Assembly (NCBI RefSeq): GCF_031846525.1
Contig: NZ_JAVRHM010000004.1
Coordinates: 139,334-203,333 of the forward strand
Reading direction: 5' to 3'
Length of the DNA stretch: 64,000 nucleotides
Source: Autumnicola patrickiae
GTDB lineage: Bacteria > Bacteroidota > Bacteroidia > Flavobacteriales > Flavobacteriaceae
Shown here piece after piece: positions 27,431 through 36,513 of the stretch. Position numbers and translations under genes: made by a program. A model generated the notes under the pieces. It ran no database searches. It was not told the origin of the DNA and saw nothing but the letters and a program-made list of their open reading frames with translations. Each line of letters starts with the position of its first letter. The stretch's first letter is position 1.

Positions 27431-28030
27431 TTAATTTTTTAACAGTTCTACTTCAGCATTTGGCTGAAATAAGTAAACCTTTCCTGTCGAGATTTCCAAA
27501 CATTCATACCTCTTAATCCTTTTTGGCCCACGCTTAAAAGTTTTTCCGTTGTAAATCCTGAAAATAGCTCCGAAAGGCACCTCGAAGATATAATTTTTAT
27601 CATTCTCGGGATCATAACTTTTTAAAGCTACAGAAAGTCTGGCATCGGTATCGCTACTCGCTTTTGGATTACGGAAATGATTTGCAATTACGGGTAATAT
27701 TTTCATTGGAAAAATTTCAGGACGAATAAACGGAAGCATCAGATTTCGAAAAGTTAGTTTCCATTCGGCTCCATGAGGTTTAATGTTTCTTCCGAATTTA
27801 TTGAAGGCCACCAGGTGCGCAATTTCGTGTACCAGGGTAATCAAAAACCGATACTTGTTTAAATTTGCATTAATAGTAATTTGCTGCACTCCATCTGGCA
27901 TTTTCCTGTAATCGCCGTGTCTCGTCCTGCGCTCATTTACAATTTTAAGATGCACATTATTTGACTGAATAAGGGCAAAAGCCGGTTCCAGCGCATGATC
28001 TGGCAAATATTTTTCAAGAATATGCTTCAT
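27431..28030 (-). CDS. SprT-like zinc-binding protein
   Basis: A 199-residue protein with a zinc metalloprotease-like site, HEIAH at 68-72 and a third His at 86 in KPHGAEW, as in the SprT family. Eukaryotic relatives (Spartan) cleave DNA-protein crosslinks; the bacterial role is not settled. No C-terminal Cys-based zinc ribbon is obvious. It starts 5 bases after the SDR gene, in the same five-gene minus-strand run. Confidence 0.85.
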   Translation of the reverse strand: MKHILEKYLPDHALEPAFALIQSNNVHLKIVNERRTRHGDYRKMPDGVQQITINANLNKYRFLITLVHEIAHLVAFNKFGRNIKPHGAEWKLTFRNLMLPFIRPEIFPMKILPVIANHFRNPKASSDTDARLSVALKSYDPENDKNYIFEVPFGAIFRIYNGKTFKRGPKRIKRYECLEISTGKVYLFQPNAEVELLKN

Positions 28031-28035
28031 TAAAA

Positions 28036-28716
28036 CTACGGAGTACTATTGGAGACCTGTAATAACTTGCCGTTGTAAAATTTATTTCCTGTCAAACTGA
28101 AATAGAAAATATAATCTGCCATTTCTTCTGCAGAAAGTGGAGCTTCGTATCCGGGAAAGGCCTCTTCCAGCATTTCGGTTTGTACTGCACCAAGGGCTAA
28201 AACATTAAAAGACGGGCCGGTTTCCTTATATTCTTCAGCAAGCAATTCGGTTAAAGTAATTACGGCCGCTTTACTGGAACTATATGCCGACAGTCCCGGA
28301 AATTTTACACTTCCCTGCACTCCGCCCATTGTGCTAATATTTAACACATGGGCATCATTTTTCATAAAAGGCAACACTTCCTGAATAAGCCCAACCACAC
28401 CCATCACATTTGTTTGATAAACGCTGTTGAAGTTTTCCAGACTTAATTCCTGGAAAGGCTTATTAATAAGCATTCCTGCATTATTAATGAGAATATCAAC
28501 GTTTTTCCATTCTGAAGAAACAAAACTGCTTACTTTTTCAAGATCTTCTTTCTTGGTAATATCGCAGGCCAGCACTTCTACATGCTTAAGACGAAGATTG
28601 GAAACAGGCTCTGGATTTCTTGAGAGGGCAAGGACTTTGTGCCCCGCTTCAGCAAATTTTTTAGTGAGTTCAAAACCAATTCCCCTGCTTGTTCCGGTAA
28701 TAATTACATGCTTCAT
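28036..28716 (-). CDS. SDR family NAD(P)-dependent oxidoreductase
   Basis: A 226-residue short-chain dehydrogenase. The cofactor motif TGTSRGIG is at 7-14, NNAG at 78-81, and the catalytic Ser128, Tyr145 and Lys149 (YSSSK) are all present. The substrate is unknown. It begins 1 base after the M28 peptidase stop codon, so translation is likely coupled. Confidence 0.9.
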   Translation of the reverse strand: MKHVIITGTSRGIGFELTKKFAEAGHKVLALSRNPEPVSNLRLKHVEVLACDITKKEDLEKVSSFVSSEWKNVDILINNAGMLINKPFQELSLENFNSVYQTNVMGVVGLIQEVLPFMKNDAHVLNISTMGGVQGSVKFPGLSAYSSSKAAVITLTELLAEEYKETGPSFNVLALGAVQTEMLEEAFPGYEAPLSAEEMADYIFYFSLTGNKFYNGKLLQVSNSTP

Positions 28717-28717
28717 T

Positions 28718-29674
28718 TTAATTCAGTTTTATTTCTTTTTCTTCCGTATTAGCCATTTTTGATATTGCGGGAAAAATGGCCTCTATTAAATTAGCCATGT
28801 GCTGAAAATCCATATTATCGGCCTCATCAGAAACGTGGTGGTAATAATCGTAATTGGTGAAATCGAAAGTACTGATGGTTTGTGACGGAATATTGAATTC
28901 TTCAAAAAACGGATAATTGTCGCTCCGCTGAAAGAGGTTGTACTCCTTAGCTTGTGGTAAAAAGCCCAGCACCTTCTCCCCTACATATTCATTAAATTTT
29001 TCAGCGTAATTGGAATTCTCATAGCCGGTTAAATATGCCAAATGATCCTTTTCTTCCATTGGAACACCTATCATTTCGAGATTGACAACAGCGTAAAGAT
29101 CAAGATTTTTGGCTTTTAACTTCTGCGCGATATGTTTGGCACCTGTTAATCCTAATTCTTCGCCAGAAAACAGGATAAATAACAGACTACGGGCATTATT
29201 TTCCTTTTCAGCAAACCTTCTGGCCAGTTCCATCACCGCGACAGTGCCAGCGGCGTTATCATTAGCTCCGTTAGCAATAGAATCGTTCTCCACGGCTTCA
29301 CCAAAGCCAATATGGTCGTAATGAGCGCCTATAATTATAAATTCATCCTTCAATTCCTGATCATTACCCTCTAAAAAGCCTACCACGTTAAATGCCTCTT
29401 TCCCTTCAACTTCAAAGCGATCCCTGTAATTTTCAAAATATGGCGCTACATCATACTCCTTAAAATACTCTTCAATAAAAGTAGCTGCTTTTTCTATTCC
29501 TTCCGTCCCTGTTGCTCTTCCCTGCAGCTCATCTGAAGCTAAAAAGCGCAAATTTTCCTCAATTTCGACTTCTGAGACTTCAATTTCAGTATCCACAGCC
29601 TCCTGACCAGAATTACAGGCAAAGAAAAAGGCTGCAGAAAGTACCGCAGCTAGTTTAAAGAAGTTGTTTTTCAT
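28718..29674 (-). CDS. M28 family metallopeptidase lipoprotein
   Basis: A zinc aminopeptidase-like protein on the outside of the cell. The start was placed at the second Met (MKNNFFKLAAVLSAAFFFAC), giving a lipoprotein signal with lipidated Cys20. Metal-site motifs are GAHYDHIG, GANDNAAGT and SGEELGLTG (catalytic Glu then metal Glu), all intact. A longer start at 29686 adds only MFKN. It is the first gene of the run that continues through the SDR, SprT-like, guanylyltransferase and DUF389 genes. Confidence 0.9.
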   Translation of the reverse strand: MKNNFFKLAAVLSAAFFFACNSGQEAVDTEIEVSEVEIEENLRFLASDELQGRATGTEGIEKAATFIEEYFKEYDVAPYFENYRDRFEVEGKEAFNVVGFLEGNDQELKDEFIIIGAHYDHIGFGEAVENDSIANGANDNAAGTVAVMELARRFAEKENNARSLLFILFSGEELGLTGAKHIAQKLKAKNLDLYAVVNLEMIGVPMEEKDHLAYLTGYENSNYAEKFNEYVGEKVLGFLPQAKEYNLFQRSDNYPFFEEFNIPSQTISTFDFTNYDYYHHVSDEADNMDFQHMANLIEAIFPAISKMANTEEKEIKLN

Positions 29675-29690
29675 GTTTTTGAACATTTTT

Positions 29691-29730
29691 AAAGGTGCCT
29701 CTAAAATGGCAATTATCGACCTATAGTTAA
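29691..29730 (-). repeat. Copy 4 of short dispersed quasi-palindromic repeat
   Basis: On the minus strand this reads TTAACTATAGGTCGATAATT followed by GCCATTTTAGAGGCACC. It shares the TTAACT lead, the CGA(A/T)AATTGnCATTTT core and a GGC/GGT end with the other copies. It lies upstream of the M28 peptidase gene. Confidence 0.55.
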
Positions 29731-29768
29731 TGGTGCGGCTGTTTAAAACCTGTTGGCGCTAAAGATAA

Positions 29769-29793
29769 AAAAATCCCACGTAGTGTGGGATTT
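29769..29793 (-). terminator. Terminator of the pyruvate dehydrogenase genes
   Basis: AAAATCCCAC pairs perfectly with GTGGGATTTT across a 5-base loop. The minus-strand T-run follows. It lies about 30 bases past the E2 stop codon. Confidence 0.75.
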
Positions 29794-29821
29794 TAATGTT
29801 TATTATTGAACAAACAGGTTT

Positions 29822-31501
29822 CTATGCCAACATAGTTACCGGGTTCTCCATATATGTTTTTAATGTTTGAAGGAAAGCCGCTCCGGTAGCTCCATCCACA
29901 GTTCTGTGGTCACAGGCTAACGTAAGTTTCATTGTATTTCCAACAACAATTTGTCCGTTTTTAACAACCGGCTTCTCTACAATCGTTCCAACAGAAAGAA
30001 TAGCGGAATTCGGCTGATTAATAATACTTGTAAATTCTACAATCCCGAACATTCCAAGGTTAGAAACTGTAAAAGTACTGCCTTCCATTTCCTGAGGCTG
30101 CAACTTTTTGTTCTTGGCCTTACCGGCAAGGTTTTTCACATTACCACCAATTTGCGTCATAGACATCTGGTCTGCAAATTTAAGTACAGGCACCACAAGT
30201 CCTTCGTCTACAGCAACGGCCACACCCATATGGATATGTTTGGCCATTTTCATAGATTCATCACTCCACTGGCTGTTTACCTGCGGATGTTTTCTTAACG
30301 CCATTGCACTCGCCTTGATCACCATATCGTTAAAGGAAACCTTCACATCTGGCATCTCATTGATCTGCTTACGGGAAGCCATTGCATTTTGCATATCCAC
30401 CTCTATAGTAAGGTAATAATGCGGAGCTTTAAATTTGGATTCACCGAGTCTTTTAGCGATAACCTTACGCATTTGAGAATTCTTAACCTCCTCAAAGCTT
30501 TCTTCGCCGGCAGGAACGTAAGGCTGTACAGAAGCTCGTTGTTCTTCGCTACCTGCAGTACCTTTAGATTGCTCTGCTGGTTTTTCTGAAGGTTTGTAAG
30601 ATTCTATATCTTTCTTTACAATTCTTCCGTTTTCTCCGGAACCTTCTACTTTGGAAAGATCGATTCCTTTTTCTTCAGCCATTTTCTTGGCTAACGGAGA
30701 AGCAAAAATTCTTCCACCGTCTTTAGATTCTGAAGTAGTTCCAGGTTTTTCTTCTGTAGCAGCTACTTCTTTCTGCTTTTCTGCAGCTTTGTCGTCTTTT
30801 TTATCTGATTTCTTATCAGACTTTCCTGAAGATTTCTTCGCCCCATCTTTACTGATTCCAGAAACATCTGTGCCTTCCGGACCGATAATTGCTAAAAGGC
30901 TGTCTACTTTTGCAGTCTCACCTTCCTGGATTCCGATTTTAAGCAGCGTACCTTCATAGAAAGATTCGAATTCCATTGTTGCCTTATCGGTTTCGATTTC
31001 AGCAAGAATATCCCCTTCTTCAACTTTATCTCCTTCTTTTTTGATCCACGTGGCAACAGTACCTTCTTCCATGGTATCACTAAGGCGTGGCATTGTAATG
31101 ATTTCTACTCCTTCCGGAATTTCACCATCACCACTTTCTTCTTCAGAAGCATCTTCTTCCGAAGAGTCATCATCAGATTCATCCTTTTTGTCATCAGAAG
31201 ATTTTTCTTCTTTCTTATCAGACGAACCACCGCCGCCTTTAATAAGATCAGAAATATCCTCTCCTTCTTCACCAATTATAGCAAGTAATGTATCAACCGG
31301 AGCAGTTTCACCTTCTTCAATACCTATATGGAGTAAAGTTCCTTCATAAAAAGATTCAAACTCCATAGTCGCCTTATCGGTTTCTATTTCGGCAAGAATA
31401 TCTCCTTCTTCAACCTTATCACCTTTTTTCTTTAGCCACTGTGCTACAACACCTTCTTCCATGGTGTCGCTCAATCGCGGCATATTAATTACTTCAGCCA
31501 T
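29822..31501 (-). CDS. Pyruvate dehydrogenase E2, dihydrolipoyl acetyltransferase
   Basis: The 559-residue core of the pyruvate dehydrogenase complex, moving acetyl groups from E1 to CoA. There are two lipoyl domains with lipoyl-lysines Lys43 and Lys173 (each in ETDKATMEFES), each followed by an acidic/Ser-rich or Lys-rich linker. The E3-binding domain is at 264-300 (FASPLAKKMAEEKGI). The acyltransferase domain ends with the catalytic DHRTVDG (His532, Asp536). It follows the E1-alpha gene with a 3-base gap. The E1-beta gene is not in the window. Confidence 0.94.
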   Translation of the reverse strand: MAEVINMPRLSDTMEEGVVAQWLKKKGDKVEEGDILAEIETDKATMEFESFYEGTLLHIGIEEGETAPVDTLLAIIGEEGEDISDLIKGGGGSSDKKEEKSSDDKKDESDDDSSEEDASEEESGDGEIPEGVEIITMPRLSDTMEEGTVATWIKKEGDKVEEGDILAEIETDKATMEFESFYEGTLLKIGIQEGETAKVDSLLAIIGPEGTDVSGISKDGAKKSSGKSDKKSDKKDDKAAEKQKEVAATEEKPGTTSESKDGGRIFASPLAKKMAEEKGIDLSKVEGSGENGRIVKKDIESYKPSEKPAEQSKGTAGSEEQRASVQPYVPAGEESFEEVKNSQMRKVIAKRLGESKFKAPHYYLTIEVDMQNAMASRKQINEMPDVKVSFNDMVIKASAMALRKHPQVNSQWSDESMKMAKHIHMGVAVAVDEGLVVPVLKFADQMSMTQIGGNVKNLAGKAKNKKLQPQEMEGSTFTVSNLGMFGIVEFTSIINQPNSAILSVGTIVEKPVVKNGQIVVGNTMKLTLACDHRTVDGATGAAFLQTLKTYMENPVTMLA

Positions 31502-31504
31502 AAT

Positions 31505-32506
31505 TTAGTTTACTTTATGTGATAAAAACGGGTAGTCTTCCTGTTCGTAAACCACGTCGTACATTACATTTTTCTCAGGGAAATCTGACTCTTCAGCAAA
31601 TTTCTCACATTCTGAAACTTTATCTTTAACGCGTTTATCTATTTCTTTAATCTCCTTATCAGAAGCGTATTTTTTATCCTTAATAACTTCCAGCACCTGA
31701 GTGATAGGATCGAGTTTCTGATACTCGGCCACTTCATCTTTGGTACGATATTTTTGAGCATCACTCATAGAGTGACCACGATACCTGTATGTTTTTAATT
31801 CAAGGAAAGTTGGTCCGTTTCCTTTTCTGGCTCTGTCGATTGCTTCATCCAAAGCTTCAGCAACTTTAACCGGATTCATCGCATCTACAGGACCGCAAGG
31901 CATTTCGTAACCTAAACCAAGTTTCCAGATATCTGTTCCTTTTGCGGTACGTGCCACAGAAGTTCCCATAGCATAACCATTATTTTCTACACAAAACACA
32001 ACCGGAAGGTCCATTTTTACCGCCATATTCAGCGTTTCATGAAGTGCTCCCTGACGCGTTGCACCATCACCCATAAAAGTTAAGGTAACAGCATCTCTTT
32101 TGAAATACTTATCTGCAAAAGCAAGACCTGCACCCAAAGGAATTTGCCCGCCTACAATACCGTGACCTCCGTAAAACCTGTGTTCTTTGGAGAAAATGTG
32201 CATAGATCCACCAAGACCTTGAGAAGTACCGGTACCCTTACCATAAAGTTCTGCCATTACACGCTTGGGATCTACTCCCATCCCGATAGGCTGAACGTGG
32301 TTACGGTAAGCGGTGATCATCTTATCCTTTTCCAAATCCATAGCATGAAGAGCTCCCGCAAGGATCGCTTCCTGCCCATTGTAAAGGTGTAAGAAGCCTC
32401 TAACCTTCTGCTGAATATAAACCTGCGCAAGCTTATCTTCAAATTTGCGCCAAAATAACATATCCTCGTACCACTTTAAATAGGTGGCTTTTGTGATTTT
32501 CTTCAT
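31505..32506 (-). CDS. pdhA: Pyruvate dehydrogenase E1 component, alpha subunit
   Basis: The thiamine-diphosphate-binding alpha subunit that decarboxylates pyruvate. The TPP motif GDGATRQGALHETLNMA through VENNGYAM is intact, and the regulatory-type loop YRYRGHSMSDAQKYR is present. The start was moved to the Met at 32506 (MKKITKATYLKWYEDM). The longer reading frame adds nine residues not expected in the family. It is the first gene of a two-gene operon with E2. The beta subunit must be encoded elsewhere. Confidence 0.93.
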   Translation of the reverse strand: MKKITKATYLKWYEDMLFWRKFEDKLAQVYIQQKVRGFLHLYNGQEAILAGALHAMDLEKDKMITAYRNHVQPIGMGVDPKRVMAELYGKGTGTSQGLGGSMHIFSKEHRFYGGHGIVGGQIPLGAGLAFADKYFKRDAVTLTFMGDGATRQGALHETLNMAVKMDLPVVFCVENNGYAMGTSVARTAKGTDIWKLGLGYEMPCGPVDAMNPVKVAEALDEAIDRARKGNGPTFLELKTYRYRGHSMSDAQKYRTKDEVAEYQKLDPITQVLEVIKDKKYASDKEIKEIDKRVKDKVSECEKFAEESDFPEKNVMYDVVYEQEDYPFLSHKVN

Positions 32507-32614
32507 ATCAAAGTATAAATTTAGGCCGGACACATGGATTTTGCCAAGCGGATAACAAAAATACTATTTTCAACAAGAATGAAAAACAGTTTGGCTGCAA
32601 AAATAACGAAAACC

Positions 32615-33097
32615 TTACAAGATACTTCTGTCGAATATTAAAGGTAATAAATCCTTAACCGATTTAGCCTTTAAAACCTTACCTGTTTCGCCCATAAAAT
32701 AGAGCTCTATATTTTCCTCCTGATTCACCTCATACTCTGCCATTACCTGCCGGCAGGAGCCACAAGGAGAGACAGGTGCAACAACTACATGCTTCAGGGA
32801 TTTTGCTGAAATCGCTACTCTTTTCATTTTAACCCCCGGATATTTTGCCCCGGCATAAAAAAATGCCGTACGCTCTGCACAAAGCCCGGAAGGATAAGAC
32901 GCATTTTCCTGATTACTCCCTGTTACCACCTCATCATTTTCCAGCAGAATTGCCGCACCAACATTAAATTGAGAATAGGGAGCATAAGCATTATCCCGCG
33001 CATCAAAAGCTTTTTGCATTAAAACTGAAACTTCCCGTGGCAGTTCGTCCAAAGAGTCGTAAACTTCAAGTTCAGAAGTAATTTTTAATGATTTCAT
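32615..33097 (-). CDS. cdd: Cytidine deaminase
   Basis: Deaminates cytidine and deoxycytidine to uridine forms in pyrimidine salvage. It is a 160-residue tetrameric-type enzyme. The zinc ligands and proton shuttle are in CAERT (Cys73, Glu75) and PCGSC (Cys112, Cys115). APYSQFNVGAAI is the substrate-binding strand. It lies between pdhA and porV on the same strand. Confidence 0.95.
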   Translation of the reverse strand: MKSLKITSELEVYDSLDELPREVSVLMQKAFDARDNAYAPYSQFNVGAAILLENDEVVTGSNQENASYPSGLCAERTAFFYAGAKYPGVKMKRVAISAKSLKHVVVAPVSPCGSCRQVMAEYEVNQEENIELYFMGETGKVLKAKSVKDLLPLIFDRSIL

Positions 33098-33187
33098 ACA
33101 GATTTATTGGAAACACAAGTTAAATCAAACAAAAAAAGTATCAAATCGAAATAAGATACTTTTAAGGAAATAAAATTTTATTCAGAA

Positions 33188-34339
33188 TTAATTGACGAAT
33201 TCCTGTCCAAAATTAAAAGTAAGACCGAATCGTAAAGTCCCCTCTAGCGGACTTGGTATATCAGAAGTTGAGAACAGGTAGGAGATATCGATATCTACTA
33301 TTTCATAAACGAAACCTGCTCCAAAAGAAACAAATCTTCTTGAACCTTTAGTTTCACTTTCAGAAAAATAACCCGCCCGAAAAGCAAACACATCCTGATA
33401 ATTATATTCTGCACCCAGAGCCCAGGTCACTTCCCTCAATTCTTCGCCAAAGCCACCCGGCGCATCTCCAAAGGAAGTAAATATACCTTCTATAGCACCT
33501 ATTTCATTATATTCTATTTCATCTTCAGCATCAATATCCCCATCGTCATTAAAATCCCGCGGAGTTGGCACCAATAATTTATTAAATTCAAGATATGTCC
33601 CTATCCGGTTTTGCGGATCAAGAATAAAATCAAATCCTGCCCCTCCTTTAAAATTAGTAGGAATAAAGTTTTCCTGTCCCGCATCATCATATTTCATCTT
33701 CGGACCGATATTTGAAATATTTGCACCCAGTCTCCAACGACCATCAAAACTATCAAAGAATATCACATCGCTCTGATAAAAAGCCGCAACATCTACTCCA
33801 AAACTACCTGCAGCCCCAAGATCTTCATCGTCCTGCAAACCAAGATCAGATCGCAGATATCTACCCGCCACTGCCATAGAAACATTTTCACTTAATTTAA
33901 GAGAGTAGGACAAATCAAAGGTGAGCTCATTTGGATTTACAAGAAGAGGCGCCTGTTCAAAAGTTGTGCGTGTTTCGATAGATCCCAGGCTAAAGTACCT
34001 AAGACTGGAAGCAAAGGCACTACGATCATTGAGTTTATAAAAATAACTTAAGTTCCCAAGAAATATATCGTTTACAATATCACTTAGATAAGGAGTATAA
34101 GATATACCTACCCCCTGCTGCATTTCGGCAAACGCATATTTTGCAGGGTTCCATTGTTGCGAAAACGCATCTACAGAAGTAGCAACCCCCTGATCACCCA
34201 TACCAGCAGCTCGCGCATCGGCCGCAACCTGAAGAAAAGGCACTGCGGTTGTAATTACCCTGTCCCGTTCTTCCTGAGCAAAAGATGAAAGACCAGACAA
34301 CAAACTGGCTCCAACCAGCATAAGTGTAATTTTTTTCAT
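33188..34339 (-). CDS. porV: Type IX secretion outer membrane protein PorV
   Basis: PorV is an outer membrane beta-barrel that shuttles T9SS cargo to the sortase PorU. The 383-residue protein starts MKKITLMLVGASLLSGLSSFAQ (signal peptide). The barrel body opens with VPFLQVAADARAAGMGDQGVATS, the usual PorV/PorQ opening. The open frame reaches 34438, but the leading 33 residues contain no signal and the true start is the ATG at 34339. Usually porU lies next to it before gldJ; here only 425 bases separate porV and gldJ. Confidence 0.92.
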   Translation of the reverse strand: MKKITLMLVGASLLSGLSSFAQEERDRVITTAVPFLQVAADARAAGMGDQGVATSVDAFSQQWNPAKYAFAEMQQGVGISYTPYLSDIVNDIFLGNLSYFYKLNDRSAFASSLRYFSLGSIETRTTFEQAPLLVNPNELTFDLSYSLKLSENVSMAVAGRYLRSDLGLQDDEDLGAAGSFGVDVAAFYQSDVIFFDSFDGRWRLGANISNIGPKMKYDDAGQENFIPTNFKGGAGFDFILDPQNRIGTYLEFNKLLVPTPRDFNDDGDIDAEDEIEYNEIGAIEGIFTSFGDAPGGFGEELREVTWALGAEYNYQDVFAFRAGYFSESETKGSRRFVSFGAGFVYEIVDIDISYLFSTSDIPSPLEGTLRFGLTFNFGQEFVN

Positions 34340-34764
34340 TCTGAACATTATCTGTAACAAATATAAATTTAAATTCTTGCTAAGAAAGAACCTTCCTACC
34401 AAAATTACAAGCAAAAGCATGCAAACGAGACAAAACAAAAGACTTTACCCTCTGAAACAGTGGTTTTAACTCCGCTCATGTTTACTTATAACTACTAATT
34501 ATTCAAAATATTGTTTTAGATTTCGCTTAGCAGTTATTATTTAAGTATAAAACACTGCCTAAAAGAAAAAAGGATTATTTTTGCGCAGCTTAAAAGCCCG
34601 GAAGCAACCAGTTAAACTGTTTTTTAAAACCTGTTAAAAACCAGGTAAGCATCAAGCACATCAGGTAGTTACAGGGTTTTAAAGACATTTTTATTATAAT
34701 GAAATAATCTTGCAAATTTAGCGTTAATTACTATATTGCAAAGCCTAAAAATCTATCTAAAGAG
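34340..34764. other. Divergent regulatory gap between porV and gldJ; no porU
   Basis: No coding sequence is supported. A full TAnnTTTG match (TATTTTTG) is near 34574-34581 on the plus strand. A weaker TATATTGC lies near the gldJ start, about 25 bases ahead of it. There is no trace of a large porU gene. Confidence 0.5.
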
Positions 34765-36450
34765 ATGATGAACATGAGAACAGATATTGCTATAAGAGCA
34801 CTTTTTGCATTTGCCTTCGGCGTAGGTCTGCTAAGCTGTAACAATTCAAGGGATTATAAAAATAACTCCCGGGCTACCGGTTGGGATATTAATTCGGACG
34901 AGGGTGGATTCCAATATAACAATGACTATAAAGAACAGGAAACGGCACCGGGACTTGTTTTTATTGAAGGAGGAACCTTTACCATGGGAAGGGTTCAGGA
35001 TGATCCTATGCATGATTGGAACAACAGCCCAACGCAGCAGCACGTGCAGTCCTTTTATATGGATGAAACTGAAGTTACAAATAAAATGTACCTGGAATAC
35101 CTGGACTGGCTAAAAAGAGTCGCTCCCCCTTCAGATGAACGTTACAGCGATGTTTATGAAGGAGCACTTCCTGATACTTTGGTTTGGAGAAACCGCTTAG
35201 GTTTTAATGAAACTATGGTTAATAATTACCTGCGTCACCCGGCTTATGGTGAATACCCTGTTGTTGGAGTAAGTTGGATCCAGGCAGTTGAATTTAGTGA
35301 CTGGAGAACTCAAAGGGTTAATGAAGCAAAACTTATAAATGAAGGTTATCTTGCAGAAGGCGCTCAATATAAAGCAGGACCGGGAGAAACCTTTAATTCT
35401 GACACCTATATTTATAATCCTGAAAATGTTTACGGCGGGAATACTGAACTTAGCCAGGGAGAAGAGGTGCAGGACAGATTAGAAGACACTAACGAAGAAG
35501 GAAATCCTGTTAAAAAAGTATATCCGGGAAGAGAGAGTGGTCTTGTTTCTCCGGAATATAGGTTACCCACTGAAGCAGAATGGGAATATGCAGCACTTGG
35601 CCTGGCAGGAATTAGAAACTACAATTCCTACCGAGGCAGAAAAAAATATCCATGGGACGGACAATATACCAGATCGGGAGATGTAAAGAGACAGGGGGAT
35701 CAATTAGCAAACTTTAAACAGGGTGCAGGAGATTATGGTGGTATTGCAGGATGGAGTGATGATGGAGCAGATATTACTGCGGAAATTAAATCCTATGAAC
35801 CTAATGATCATGGTCTTTATGACATGGCTGGTAACGTTGCAGAATGGGTGGCAGATGTTTATCGTCCTATAGTAGATGACGAATTTAATGACTTTAACTA
35901 CTACAGAGGAAACGTTTACACTAAAAATGCTATTAATGAAGATGGAAGTGTAAAAATACTTGGTGCAGATGAAGTGGTTTATGATACTTTGGCTAACGGA
36001 AAACTGGTTGCCCGTAACCTTCCCGGAGAAATTGCGCAGGTTCCGGTTACTGAAGATGATACATACATGAGAACCAATTTCACTGAAAGTGACCAGAGAA
36101 ATTTCCGAGATGGGGATAAGAGTTCCACAAGGTATTATCAGCCTTTCCAGGACGCAACAGAACCTTCTAAAAGAATGTACAACTCCCCAACCTATAATGC
36201 CACACAACCCAGCGACACAACCGGAGCTGCACCTCAAAGAGGTTATGATACCGGCACAAGGACTACTCTTATAAGTGACGAAGTAAGAGTTTACAAAGGA
36301 GGTTCGTGGAGAGACCGGGCTTATTGGCTTGATCCTGCACAAAGAAGATATTTCCCACAGGATATGGCTACAGATTATATTGGCTTTAGAAATGCAATGT
36401 CCAGAGTAGGTTCTAAATCAAAAACTGAAAATAAAACAGCCAGAAATTAG
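34765..36450 (+). CDS. gldJ: Gliding motility lipoprotein GldJ
   Basis: GldJ is an outer membrane lipoprotein of the gliding/T9SS machinery that stabilises other Gld proteins. The 561 residues begin with a lipoprotein signal ending LLSC (Cys25), followed by the formylglycine-generating enzyme-like fold typical of GldJ. Evidence includes IEGGTFTMGR, DETEVTNKMYLEYL, YRLPTEAEWEYAALG, DMAGNVAEWVADVY and KGGSWRDRAYW. Catalytic Cys residues of true FGE enzymes are absent, as in GldK/J. The start could be three codons later. murF follows after a terminator. Confidence 0.93.
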   Translation: MMNMRTDIAIRALFAFAFGVGLLSCNNSRDYKNNSRATGWDINSDEGGFQYNNDYKEQETAPGLVFIEGGTFTMGRVQDDPMHDWNNSPTQQHVQSFYMDETEVTNKMYLEYLDWLKRVAPPSDERYSDVYEGALPDTLVWRNRLGFNETMVNNYLRHPAYGEYPVVGVSWIQAVEFSDWRTQRVNEAKLINEGYLAEGAQYKAGPGETFNSDTYIYNPENVYGGNTELSQGEEVQDRLEDTNEEGNPVKKVYPGRESGLVSPEYRLPTEAEWEYAALGLAGIRNYNSYRGRKKYPWDGQYTRSGDVKRQGDQLANFKQGAGDYGGIAGWSDDGADITAEIKSYEPNDHGLYDMAGNVAEWVADVYRPIVDDEFNDFNYYRGNVYTKNAINEDGSVKILGADEVVYDTLANGKLVARNLPGEIAQVPVTEDDTYMRTNFTESDQRNFRDGDKSSTRYYQPFQDATEPSKRMYNSPTYNATQPSDTTGAAPQRGYDTGTRTTLISDEVRVYKGGSWRDRAYWLDPAQRRYFPQDMATDYIGFRNAMSRVGSKSKTENKTARN

Positions 36451-36471
36451 AATTTTTGGTTAAAAATCAAA

Positions 36472-36499
36472 AAAAGCCCTAATTTTTAGGGCTTTTTTT
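36472..36499 (+). terminator. gldJ terminator
   Basis: AAAAGCCCT pairs with AGGGCTTTT over a 7-base loop, followed by T. It starts 22 bases past the gldJ stop and ends 15 bases before the murF ATG, so murF probably has its own weak promoter or receives readthrough. Confidence 0.8.
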
Positions 36500-36513
36500 A
36501 TAGCTTTAAGTTT

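Noticed and set aside
30651..31349. Two similar Ser-rich antisense frames in the E2 gene
   Set aside because: They mirror the two lipoyl domains and their linkers; their similarity comes from the domain duplication.
35704..36342. 212-codon frame opposite gldJ
   Set aside because: Antisense shadow of a well-supported gene; no recognisable motif.
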